This document shows positions 1 through 7,546 of a stretch of 12,764 bases of DNA, piece after piece; the stretch's first letter is position 1, and each line of letters begins with the position of its first letter. The DNA is taken from contig JAATES010000370.1 in the NCBI GenBank assembly GCA_015655615.1, positions 1 through 12,764 of the forward strand, read 5' to 3'. Made by a program: the position numbers and the translations under genes. The stretch comes from Actinomycetales bacterium. Its GTDB lineage: Bacteria; Actinomycetota; Actinomycetes; Actinomycetales; Cellulomonadaceae. Below the pieces are notes generated by a model that was given only the letters and a program-made list of their open reading frames with translations, ran no database searches and had not been told where the DNA came from.

Positions 1-426
1 ACCTCGCGGTTCCACCGCCGTCATCCCGATGGGCCTTCGGCACTCGGGGGCGAAGCACACCGGATCACCGATGCCGTTGAGCCCCTCGAGGCGGATCAGG
101 CTCGGCGCATGCGACGGTACCTCATCCAGATGGGCATCCGCGTGCTGTGCTTCGTCGCGGCCTTCGTCGCCTACACCTACTACCCCCGGCCGTGGCTCAT
201 CCTTGCCTTCATCGCAGCCGCGGCGGTTCTGCCGTACATTGCCGTGGTGGGTGTCAATGCCGGGCGCGAGCGCCCAGAAGGCCGGGCCGTGATGGTGCTG
301 GACCCTCCAGCGGCACTACTGGAATCGACCGCCCCTGATCAGGATCACTCCACTGCGCACCCCATCACGGACCCGCCGTCGTCCAGCACGGATCCAGCGT
401 CCCCGGACCAGGCGGGCCCCCGATGA
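1..426 (+). CDS. DUF3099 family membrane protein (5' partial)
   Basis: Small actinobacterial membrane protein of unknown function. The frame is open from base 1 with no in-window start before the ATG at 109. The upstream residues include HRITDAVEP, followed by RMRRYLIQMGIR, which together form the typical DUF3099 beginning, so the gene starts left of the window. An ATG-109 start would drop conserved residues. Two hydrophobic stretches follow: roughly LCFVAAFVAY, and after YYPRPW the segment LILAFIAAAAVLPYIAVV, ending in VNAGRER. They suggest two membrane helices. The C-terminal third is rich in Pro, Ser and Asp and probably disordered. Its TGA (424-426) overlaps the ATG of the next gene, so it looks like the upstream part of a translationally coupled operon that ends with SURF1. 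The family assignment is from remembered motifs; the function is unknown. Confidence 0.85.
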   Translation, partial: TSRFHRRHPDGPSALGGEAHRITDAVEPLEADQARRMRRYLIQMGIRVLCFVAAFVAYTYYPRPWLILAFIAAAAVLPYIAVVGVNAGRERPEGRAVMVLDPPAALLESTAPDQDHSTAHPITDPPSSSTDPASPDQAGPR

Positions 427-665
427 TGCCCGCCGCCCGGCCCGGCGAAGTGCCGGATGACGTGATCTGCAGCGGTAAGGGATGCCGTGAACCGGCACAG
501 TGGGCCCTGCGCTGGAACAACCCGCGCATCCATTCAGCAGATCGGCGCAAGATCTGGCTGGCCTGTGACGACCACCGCGAGCACTTGACGGCATTCCTGG
601 ACGCGCGCGGGTTCCTCCGTGACGTCATCGCCCTCAAGGACCTCGACGACTCGACGGAGCGGTGA
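423..665 (+). CDS. small Cys/His protein (actinobacterial conserved hypothetical, often mislabelled 'acetone carboxylase')
   Basis: An 80-residue soluble protein without signal peptide or membrane segment. It carries Cys16 and Cys21 (CSGKGC) and then Cys48, His51 and His54 (CDDHREH), a spacing that could bind one zinc or another metal ion. The middle has ALRWNNPRIHSADRRKIWLA, and the C-terminal part has FLDARGFLRDV. This pattern matches a conserved actinobacterial family that databases often call acetone carboxylase, although 80 residues are far too few for that enzyme. The start codon ATG-423 overlaps the DUF3099 stop (ATGA). The stop at 663-665 overlaps the GTG start of SURF1. It is therefore sandwiched in an operon with a cytochrome oxidase assembly factor. 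A role in metal handling or oxidase assembly is only an inference from context. Confidence 0.85.
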   Translation: MMPAARPGEVPDDVICSGKGCREPAQWALRWNNPRIHSADRRKIWLACDDHREHLTAFLDARGFLRDVIALKDLDDSTER

Positions 666-1609
666 TGCCCACCACCGCCCCTGAAGCGCACGGAGGTTCC
701 ACCGGAGCACGGTCGCCGTACGCCGAGCCCGTGCGACGGTCCCTGCGGCAGTGGGTCGTCCTGGGTGTCATCGTCGTACTGATGTCCACGACCTGCGTCT
801 TCCTCGGCCGCTGGCAATGGCACCGGCATGAGGCGAGGCAGGCCGAGATCGCCCAGATCGAAGACAACTACAACGCAGAGCCGGTGGCTTTCGACACCCT
901 GCTCAGCACGACGCACCCCATGAGCCCTGCCGATGTCTGGCGGCCCATCACCGTTGCGGGACACTACCTGGTGGACGCGACCGCCTTGCTCCGGAATCGT
1001 CCGTGGAGCGACGGCGCCGGATTCCACGTGCTGGTGCCGTTCGAGACCGACACGGGCACCATGCTGATCATCGACCGAGGCTTCATCACCGGACTCGACG
1101 CCCCCGAGGTCGGGCAGATCGCCGCCCCGGCGACCGGACCGGTACAGGTGACAGTCCGGCTACGCCTCGATGAGCCTGCCAGTACCCGGGGCACGGTCGG
1201 CAATCAGGTCTACGCGATCAACACGGCGCAAGTCCTCACCGCCGGCGGGCTTGACCCTCGCTCCCCTGCGACCACCGGCGCCTATGGCGTCCTCGTGAGC
1301 GAGGTGCCTGCAGCTGCCGCGAACCTGATCGCCCTGCCTGTGCCCGACACCGACCCGCGCTCGCACCTCTCCTATGCCTTTCAGTGGTGGGTATTCGCGG
1401 CCGGGATGGTCGTCATGTTCGTGATCGTGGTCCGCCGTGAGCAGCGCGGCAGGCGCGTCACCCTCGACGACATCCTGACCACTGTGACCTCCTCCGGGGA
1501 TGAGCCCGGGCCAAACCGGCCAGCGTGGGGCGGCGGGAGCCGGACACGCGACCGCCACGCCGATGAGACCGACGAGGACTCGCAGATCGAGACGCAACTG
1601 CGGAGGTGA
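662..1609 (+). CDS. SURF1 family cytochrome c oxidase assembly protein
   Basis: Membrane protein of 315 residues that helps assemble haem a-type cytochrome oxidase (family knowledge). The fold is classic SURF1. An N-terminal membrane helix at about 31-49 runs straight into the signature LGRWQWHRHEAR (48-59). A large extracytoplasmic domain follows, containing RPWSDGAGFHVLVPF and IDRGFI. A second helix lies at about 242-256, preceded by SYAFQWW. A charged, probably disordered cytoplasmic tail of about 60 residues ends the protein. The start is either GTG-662, overlapping the previous stop as GTGA, or ATG-665, adding or removing one residue; both imply translational coupling. It is the last gene of the plus-strand operon, and its stop is 36 bases from the stop of the convergent topoisomerase gene. 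No oxidase subunit genes lie in the window. Confidence 0.93.
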   Translation: MMPTTAPEAHGGSTGARSPYAEPVRRSLRQWVVLGVIVVLMSTTCVFLGRWQWHRHEARQAEIAQIEDNYNAEPVAFDTLLSTTHPMSPADVWRPITVAGHYLVDATALLRNRPWSDGAGFHVLVPFETDTGTMLIIDRGFITGLDAPEVGQIAAPATGPVQVTVRLRLDEPASTRGTVGNQVYAINTAQVLTAGGLDPRSPATTGAYGVLVSEVPAAAANLIALPVPDTDPRSHLSYAFQWWVFAAGMVVMFVIVVRREQRGRRVTLDDILTTVTSSGDEPGPNRPAWGGGSRTRDRHADETDEDSQIETQLRR

Positions 1610-1645
1610 GGTCGCGGAGCCGTTGCGAGGACCGATGGGGCTGGA

Positions 1646-3766
1646 TCAGGCGTCGATCCGGTCGCGGTCGAGACCGGCCGCTCCCGCGATGATGAACTCC
1701 TTGCGCGGAGCCACCTCGCTGCCCATCAGGAGCTCGAAAACCCGCTCGGCCGCCTCCGCGTGCGCGGCCGTGATGCGTCGTAGTGTGCGATGGCGGGGGT
1801 CCATCGTGGTCTCGGCCAACTGATCGGCGTCCATCTCACCGAGCCCCTTGTAACGCTGGATGTCGTCTTTGAACTTCTTTCCGGACTTCGTCAGCTTGTC
1901 CAGCGTCGCTGCGAGCTCAGCTTCCGAGTAGGTGTAGACGTACTGTCTCTGGCCGCGAGTGAGCAACTCGATGCGATGGAGCGGAGGCACCGCGGCATAA
2001 ATGCGGCCTTCGTCGATCATCGGGCGCATATACCGGAAGAACAAGGTCAGCAGCAGGGTCCGGATATGAGCGCCATCGACGTCCGCATCGGTCATCAGCA
2101 CGATCTTGCCGTAACGAGCCGATTCGAGATCGAAGGAGCGCCCTGAGCCCGCTCCGACGACCTGGATGATCGCGGCACACTCAGCATTCTTGAGCATGTC
2201 GGTGATCGAAGCCTTCTGAACATTCAGGATCTTGCCGCGGATCGGCAGCAGTGCTTGGAAGTCGGAACTGCGCGCCAGCTTGGCCGTGCCGAGTGCACTG
2301 TCTCCCTCGACGATGAACAGCTCTGACCGGTCGACGTCGTCGCTGCGGCAGTCGGCGAGCTTGGTCGGCAACGAGCTGGTCTCCAGGGCATTCTTCCGTC
2401 GTGAGATCTCCTTCTGCTTGCGCGCCGAGATCCGCGCCCGCATCTCGGAGACCACTTTGTCGAGCAGCAGTGATACCTGTGTCTTGTCATCGCGTTTGGT
2501 CGACGCAAACAACGCGGACAGTTCCCTCTCCACCGTGCGCGACACTATCCCACGCACCGCACCGGTACCCAGCACCTCTTTGGTCTGCCCTTCGAACTGG
2601 GGCTCAGCGAGCCGTACCGTCACCACAGCCGTCAGCCCGGCCAGGACGTCGTCCTTCTCGATGCGCTCAGCAGCGTCCTTCGTCGACACCTTGAGCCTGC
2701 GCGAGTTGGCCTCGACCGTCTTGCGCACGATCTTGAGCAACCCCACCTCGAAGCCCGCCAGGTGCGTGCCGCCCTTCGGAGTCGAGATGATGTTGACGAA
2801 GCTGCGGACCTCGGTGTCATACCCGGTCCCCCAGCGCAGTGCGACATCGACGTCGCATTCGCGCGCTACCTCCTGGGCAGTCATGTGTCCACGCTCGTCG
2901 AGCACCGGCACGATCTCGGTGAAGCTTCCGGTGCCCTCCAGGCGCCAGGTCGCCGTCACAGCGGCGTCGGGGGCGAGGAAATCGACGAAGTCGACAGTCC
3001 CACCGGTGTGCAGGAACGTCTCCTCATGGGGCGCGAACTCCCCCGGGGTACCGGGAATGCCCCGCTCGTCACGCAAGGTGAGCCGTAACCCTGGAACCAG
3101 GAAGCTGGTCTGCCGAGCTCGGGTGACCAGTTCGTCGTAGGAGAAGACCGCCGATGACGGAAAGATCTGCGGATCGGCCCAGTACCTGACTCGGGTGCCC
3201 GTGACCCCGCGCTTGACCTTGCCCACCACGGGGAGCTCTGCGTTGACGGTCGGCGTGAATGCCGAGTCCGGGCCTGCGATCCCGCGGGGATCCGCGAAAG
3301 TACCCGTCTCGCCGCGACGGAAGCTCATGCGATGGGTCTTGCCGCCCCGATCGACCTCGACGTCCAGTCGAGCCGATAGAGCGTTGACGACCGAGGCTCC
3401 GACGCCGTGCAATCCACCGGATGCGGTATAGGACCCGCCGCCGAACTTTCCGCCGGCATGCAGTTTGGTGTACACCACCTCGACGCCAGAGAGCCCGGTC
3501 TTGGGCTCGATGTCCACGGGAATGCCTCGACCGTCGTCTCGTACGGTGACGGACTGGTCGGAATGCAGCACGACGTCGATGCCGGTGCAGTAGCCGGCCA
3601 GTGCCTCGTCGACTGAATTGTCGATGATCTCCCACAGGCAGTGCATCAACCCGCGGGAGTCCGTCGTCCCGATGTACATGCCAGGACGCTTCCGCACCGC
3701 CTCGAGGCCCTCGAGCACAGAGAGATGCCGGGCGCTGTAGTTGTCCTGTGCCGATGTGGTGCTCAC
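1646..3766 (-). CDS. parE: Type IIA DNA topoisomerase subunit B (topoisomerase IV ParE-type / GyrB-like)
   Basis: ATPase subunit of a type IIA topoisomerase, 706 residues from GTG-3766. The GHKL ATPase domain shows the N-box WEIIDNSVDEA (catalytic Glu46, Asn50), VRDDGRGIP (Asp77) and the glycine loop GGLHGVGASVVNALS. The TOPRIM domain has VEGDSALGTAKLAR (Glu487) and MTDADVDGAHIRT (Asp560, 562, 564), then QRYKGLGEMD near the C-terminus. EGDSALG rather than the usual EGDSAGG and a place next to the principal sigma gene fit the second B subunit (ParE) of Streptomyces-like actinobacteria rather than the gyrB beside dnaA. The frame extends to an ATG at 3826, but those 20 residues (Gly/Arg/Pro-rich) look like upstream DNA, and family members begin close to the STTSAQDNYSARHLSVLEGLEAV region. 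ParC is not in the window. Confidence 0.93.
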   Translation of the reverse strand: MSTTSAQDNYSARHLSVLEGLEAVRKRPGMYIGTTDSRGLMHCLWEIIDNSVDEALAGYCTGIDVVLHSDQSVTVRDDGRGIPVDIEPKTGLSGVEVVYTKLHAGGKFGGGSYTASGGLHGVGASVVNALSARLDVEVDRGGKTHRMSFRRGETGTFADPRGIAGPDSAFTPTVNAELPVVGKVKRGVTGTRVRYWADPQIFPSSAVFSYDELVTRARQTSFLVPGLRLTLRDERGIPGTPGEFAPHEETFLHTGGTVDFVDFLAPDAAVTATWRLEGTGSFTEIVPVLDERGHMTAQEVARECDVDVALRWGTGYDTEVRSFVNIISTPKGGTHLAGFEVGLLKIVRKTVEANSRRLKVSTKDAAERIEKDDVLAGLTAVVTVRLAEPQFEGQTKEVLGTGAVRGIVSRTVERELSALFASTKRDDKTQVSLLLDKVVSEMRARISARKQKEISRRKNALETSSLPTKLADCRSDDVDRSELFIVEGDSALGTAKLARSSDFQALLPIRGKILNVQKASITDMLKNAECAAIIQVVGAGSGRSFDLESARYGKIVLMTDADVDGAHIRTLLLTLFFRYMRPMIDEGRIYAAVPPLHRIELLTRGQRQYVYTYSEAELAATLDKLTKSGKKFKDDIQRYKGLGEMDADQLAETTMDPRHRTLRRITAAHAEAAERVFELLMGSEVAPRKEFIIAGAAGLDRDRIDA

Positions 3767-3773
3767 CTGCTGA

Positions 3774-3779
3774 ACCTTA
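3774..3779 (-). promoter_or_regulatory. possible -10 element of parE, or its ribosome binding site
   Basis: On the minus strand this reads TAAGGT, a TANNNT hexamer ending 7 bases before the GTG at 3766. That is the spacing expected if transcription starts at the start codon (leaderless). The same bases contain AAGG 8 bases before GTG, so they could instead be a weak Shine-Dalgarno. No good -35 is visible. Either reading supports GTG-3766 over the longer frame. Confidence 0.35.
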
Positions 3780-3929
3780 CCGTCCGGCGCCCGCGGTCCC
3801 GCGGAGGCTCGACCGTGCCAGGACACCGACGGCGGGGCGGGCGAGATGGTGTCCCGTCAAAACTACGCGTGCAGCGAACCTGAAGCGGATCGAGGCAGGA
3901 ATCACGGCGGCGGATGGTTACATGTACTC

Positions 3930-4139
3930 GTGACGACCACTATGGAAACTCCCCCGCTCACCACCGCCGACCGTTGCGACCGTTGCGGCGCGCAGGCCTA
4001 CGTTCGCGTGACGCTGCCCGCCGGCGAGTTGCTGTTCTGTGCGCACCACGCCCGCGAACACGCTGATCGCTACAAAGCCGTCGCCACCCATATTCAGGAC
4101 GAGACCGCCCGGCTCTTCGAGCCGGAATCGGCCAGCTGA
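3930..4139 (+). CDS. DUF7455 small zinc-ribbon-like protein
   Basis: A 69-residue protein from GTG-3930, with a TADRCDRCGAQAYVRV core typical of this actinobacterial family. Candidate metal ligands are Cys16 and Cys19 (CDRC) and Cys37, His40 and His44 (CAHHAREH), consistent with one bound zinc. The function is unknown. The frame is open back to 3846, but the additional residues are Arg/Gly/His-rich and unlike the family, whose members begin with a short Thr-rich stretch; GTG-3930 (MTTTMETPP) fits this, and ATG-3942 is the alternative. There is no strong Shine-Dalgarno before 3930; TTACAT ends 6 bases upstream and could be a poor -10 of a leaderless message. It lies between divergent parE and convergent sigA, an arrangement I recall as common in actinobacteria. 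Confidence 0.85.
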   Translation: MTTTMETPPLTTADRCDRCGAQAYVRVTLPAGELLFCAHHAREHADRYKAVATHIQDETARLFEPESAS

Positions 4140-4162
4140 GCACGGACCTGACTGGTCCTGCA

Positions 4163-4211
4163 GACGACTGAGGCGCCGACTCCCCGGAAGGGAGTCGGCG
4201 CCTCAGTCGTC
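4163..4211. terminator. 22-bp perfect hairpin between convergent DUF7455 and sigA genes
   Basis: Perfect inverted repeat: arm 4163-4184 and arm 4190-4211 (22 bp, GC-rich, including GGCGCC), with the 5-base loop CGGAA. It begins 24 bases after the DUF7455 stop and lies about 50 bases beyond the sigA stop on the other strand. It probably serves as a bidirectional terminator. No T-run follows on either strand, as is common for actinobacterial terminators. Confidence 0.8.
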
Positions 4212-4212
4212 G

Positions 4213-4237
4213 TCTCGGCACACTCCGCTTGCCGAGA
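4213..4237 (-). terminator. second hairpin downstream of sigA
   Basis: Inverted repeat with arms 4213-4220 (TCTCGGCA) and 4230-4237 (TGCCGAGA): 8 bp with a 9-base loop. It starts about 25 bases past the sigA stop and precedes the larger hairpin when read from sigA, so sigA transcripts meet two stem-loops in tandem. There is no U-tract. Confidence 0.45.
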
Positions 4238-4261
4238 GCACGCCCCCTCACTGGCAGCTGC

Positions 4262-5986
<1,725 letters not shown>

Positions 5987-6022
5987 AGATGACCCTTCGG
6001 CTACGGTTCGGGGCGTCCATCC

Positions 6023-6044
6023 GTCTGCTGACCGCGCAGCAGAC
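6023..6044 (-). promoter_or_regulatory. stem-loop at the predicted 5' end of the sigA mRNA
   Basis: Perfect inverted repeat, arms 6023-6030 (GTCTGCTG) and 6037-6044 (CAGCAGAC), with a 6-base loop. Read on the minus strand, its first base (6044) is the seventh base after the TACAAT hexamer, which is the expected transcription start. The mRNA would then begin directly with an 8-bp stem, leaving about 36 bases to the GTG at 5986. A role in transcript stability or translation control is inferred. Confidence 0.5.
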
Positions 6045-6050
6045 ATCTCT

Positions 6051-6056
6051 ATTGTA
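6051..6056 (-). promoter_or_regulatory. sigA promoter -10 element (TACAAT)
   Basis: On the minus strand TACAAT matches the sigma-70 -10 consensus at five of six positions and lies upstream of the sigA Shine-Dalgarno. A perfect TTGACA (plus-strand 6081-6086) lies further upstream, but the spacer is 24 bases, too long for a standard -35/-10 pair, so this is probably a promoter with a weak or absent -35. The heptamer 6050-6056 (TATTGTA) is symmetric and also offers TATTGT as a -10 on the plus strand. Confidence 0.55.
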
Positions 6057-6187
6057 CCTGCGCACAGAGCCCCCCGGACCTGTCAAGGTCGCCATAGTCG
6101 CCACCAACGGGATCCGCCGGGGGCCAGTGCGTCCAGCACAACACCACCGGCGCCCGCATCATTCCGGCCAACGACGCCTTCCTTCCC

Positions 6188-7396
6188 TTATTCTGCCACT
6201 GTCCGCGCGTGTCGACGAACCCACCCCGGCGCGATGCCCGCATCGAGCAGTTCTGCGACCAGCTGGGTCAGTCGGTGCTGAGGATCGCTCCGCGCCGCGA
6301 GTTCACACAGAACCCGGGCTCGCGCTCCTGCGCCATCCCACCAGGCGAGGAAGGCAACCAGCGCCAGCGCATCGGCCCGGTGCTTGTGCCGCGTATGCGC
6401 TGCCACCGACAGCACCAACTCGGACAGCACATGCAGTGCCGCGGACTGGGGAGCTCTCGCACGGCCGACGTCCATGACGCTGCCCCATGCCAGCTCCCAG
6501 GGTCGCCCGTCGTTCCGTGAGTCCTGGGCGCCCTGGTGGGCGCACGACCCGCCGCGAACTGCCCCGACGATCATGGCCGCCAGCACGCGATCTCGCACTG
6601 CGGGATCACGCAGGGACGCGCTCATTCTTCCCAGACTCGGCGCACCGGGCTCCGCGTGCGCATGGTCTGGATCGTCCTGGCGGCTTCCGGCATCGTCCAG
6701 GGCGGCCAACCAGAGTGCCGAGGACTGGATCTGCCACGCTGACAACGCTCCAGGCCGCGCTGAGGCGCCCGGCGACTCCTCGCCTGGCCCCACCGTGGCC
6801 GTCGTCGCTTCACTTCGCCGCCGCCACCAGCGATCGGCACTGGAGGCGGCGCGCCGGAACCGGATCGGGTCGACGTCGGCAAGCTCGACGATCTCGCTAC
6901 GATGTGCGCGCACCGCCACGCCATTGAGCACCATCGTGGCACTGACCTGTGTCGAATCGAGGTCCATCGGCGTCAGCCCATCGTCCTCCCACTGGACGGC
7001 GCCCGCCTGGCCTTGCCGGAGGATTGCGACTTGGCACCGCTTCGCTGAGAGCCACCATAGGGCCACCCAGGTCACCGTGCCCCAGGCCGCGCGTCTCAGC
7101 CGATCAAGGATGATCGAGGCTCGGAGATCATCGCTCGCCGCGGGGTGGTCGTCGTAGACCACGACGACCACCCCGCTGGCACCGTCCCCGTGGAGACAGC
7201 GCATGATCGCAGCGGCCACCCGCTCACCCTCCGGGCCGCAGAGGTCCCGCAGATCGCTGCGCGCCATGACTCCGACCTGGCGCCGTACCCCTCGCAGACT
7301 GATCGTGACCACCGAGGACTCCGGTTGGAAGCCCAACTGGTAGGGCACCAGGGCAAGGAGCTCTCGCGGATCGTCCACCCGCAGAATATGTGTCAT
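6188..7396 (-). CDS. DUF4192 domain-containing protein
   Basis: A 402-residue cytoplasmic protein of a conserved actinobacterial family without known function. The N-terminus THILRVDDPRELLALVPYQ, then GFQPESSVVTISLRGVRR, is the typical DUF4192 opening. The C-terminal hallmark is also present: ADALALVAFLAWWDGAGAR followed, after a short stretch, by HRLTQLVAELLDAGIAPGW. Length is normal for the family. Start ATG-7396 matches the family start; a weak GGCAGG lies about 8 bases upstream. A candidate -10 on the minus strand, TAGCCT at 7536-7541, would give a leader of about 130 bases. The gene is upstream of sigA on the same strand, separated by 201 bases that hold the sigA promoter. It is divergent from the prenyl synthase gene. 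No catalytic motif is recognised. Confidence 0.92.
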   Translation of the reverse strand: MTHILRVDDPRELLALVPYQLGFQPESSVVTISLRGVRRQVGVMARSDLRDLCGPEGERVAAAIMRCLHGDGASGVVVVVYDDHPAASDDLRASIILDRLRRAAWGTVTWVALWWLSAKRCQVAILRQGQAGAVQWEDDGLTPMDLDSTQVSATMVLNGVAVRAHRSEIVELADVDPIRFRRAASSADRWWRRRSEATTATVGPGEESPGASARPGALSAWQIQSSALWLAALDDAGSRQDDPDHAHAEPGAPSLGRMSASLRDPAVRDRVLAAMIVGAVRGGSCAHQGAQDSRNDGRPWELAWGSVMDVGRARAPQSAALHVLSELVLSVAAHTRHKHRADALALVAFLAWWDGAGARARVLCELAARSDPQHRLTQLVAELLDAGIAPGWVRRHARTVAE

Positions 7397-7445
7397 CGCT
7401 CGAGCCTGCCGGGGGCCCGGCCGTGGAGAGGCCCACCCTCGTCAT

Positions 7446-7470
7446 TGTGGAGAACCGCGTCTCGTCCACA
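7446..7470. repeat. inverted pair of DnaA-box-like nonamers
   Basis: In the intergenic region between DUF4192 and the prenyl synthase gene, TTGTGGA (7445-7451) and TCCACAA (7465-7471) form a 7-bp inverted repeat. Read as nonamers, 7446-7454 on the minus strand is TTCTCCACA and 7462-7470 on the plus strand is TCGTCCACA. Each differs by one base from TTGTCCACA, the actinobacterial DnaA box. They could bind DnaA or another dimeric regulator, or be chance. Confidence 0.3.
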
Positions 7471-7534
7471 ACGCGCGGGGCAGGAGGACATGCCTGTCAT
7501 CCGGCTGCAGCGCCACCGGTCCCGCAGTGCTGCG

Positions 7535-7540
7535 TAGGCT
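7535..7540 (+). promoter_or_regulatory. -10 element of the prenyl synthase gene, leaderless type
   Basis: TAGGCT followed by 6 bases and then the ATG at 7547, so transcription would begin at or next to the start codon. There is no Shine-Dalgarno in the short spacer. The -35 region is not recognisable. The overlapping heptamer TAGGCTA also provides TAGCCT on the minus strand. Confidence 0.55.
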
Positions 7541-7546
7541 ACTGCC

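Noticed and set aside
365..1027. 220-codon minus-strand frame across the DUF3099-SURF1 operon
   Set aside because: It overlaps three well-supported plus-strand genes, and its Arg/Gly-rich product resembles no family.
2232..3140. 302-codon open frame on the plus strand opposite parE
   Set aside because: It lies wholly antisense to a gene with clear family motifs, its translation is Ser/Arg/Thr-rich without a recognisable domain, and long shadow frames are expected at this GC content.
3767..3826. 20-residue N-terminal extension of ParE from ATG-3826
   Set aside because: The residues are not family-like, and GTG-3766 has either an AAGG site or a leaderless -10 directly upstream.
3898..3919. 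GGAAT...GTT as a SigH/SigR-type promoter before DUF7455
   Set aside because: The spacing is 14 bases rather than the 18-19 expected for that ECF class.
4144..4158. GGACC/GGTCC inverted repeat just after DUF7455
   Set aside because: It is a 5-bp stem with a 5-base loop, too short to mean much next to the 22-bp hairpin.
5987..6046. Longer SigA from ATG-6046
   Set aside because: It would begin upstream of the predicted transcription start and include the leader hairpin; GTG-5986 has a strong GAAGGG ribosome binding site.
6081..6086. TTGACA (minus strand) as the -35 of the sigA TACAAT promoter
   Set aside because: The spacer is 24 bases, not 16-19. It may belong to another promoter or be part of the small GACCT/AGGTC inverted repeat.
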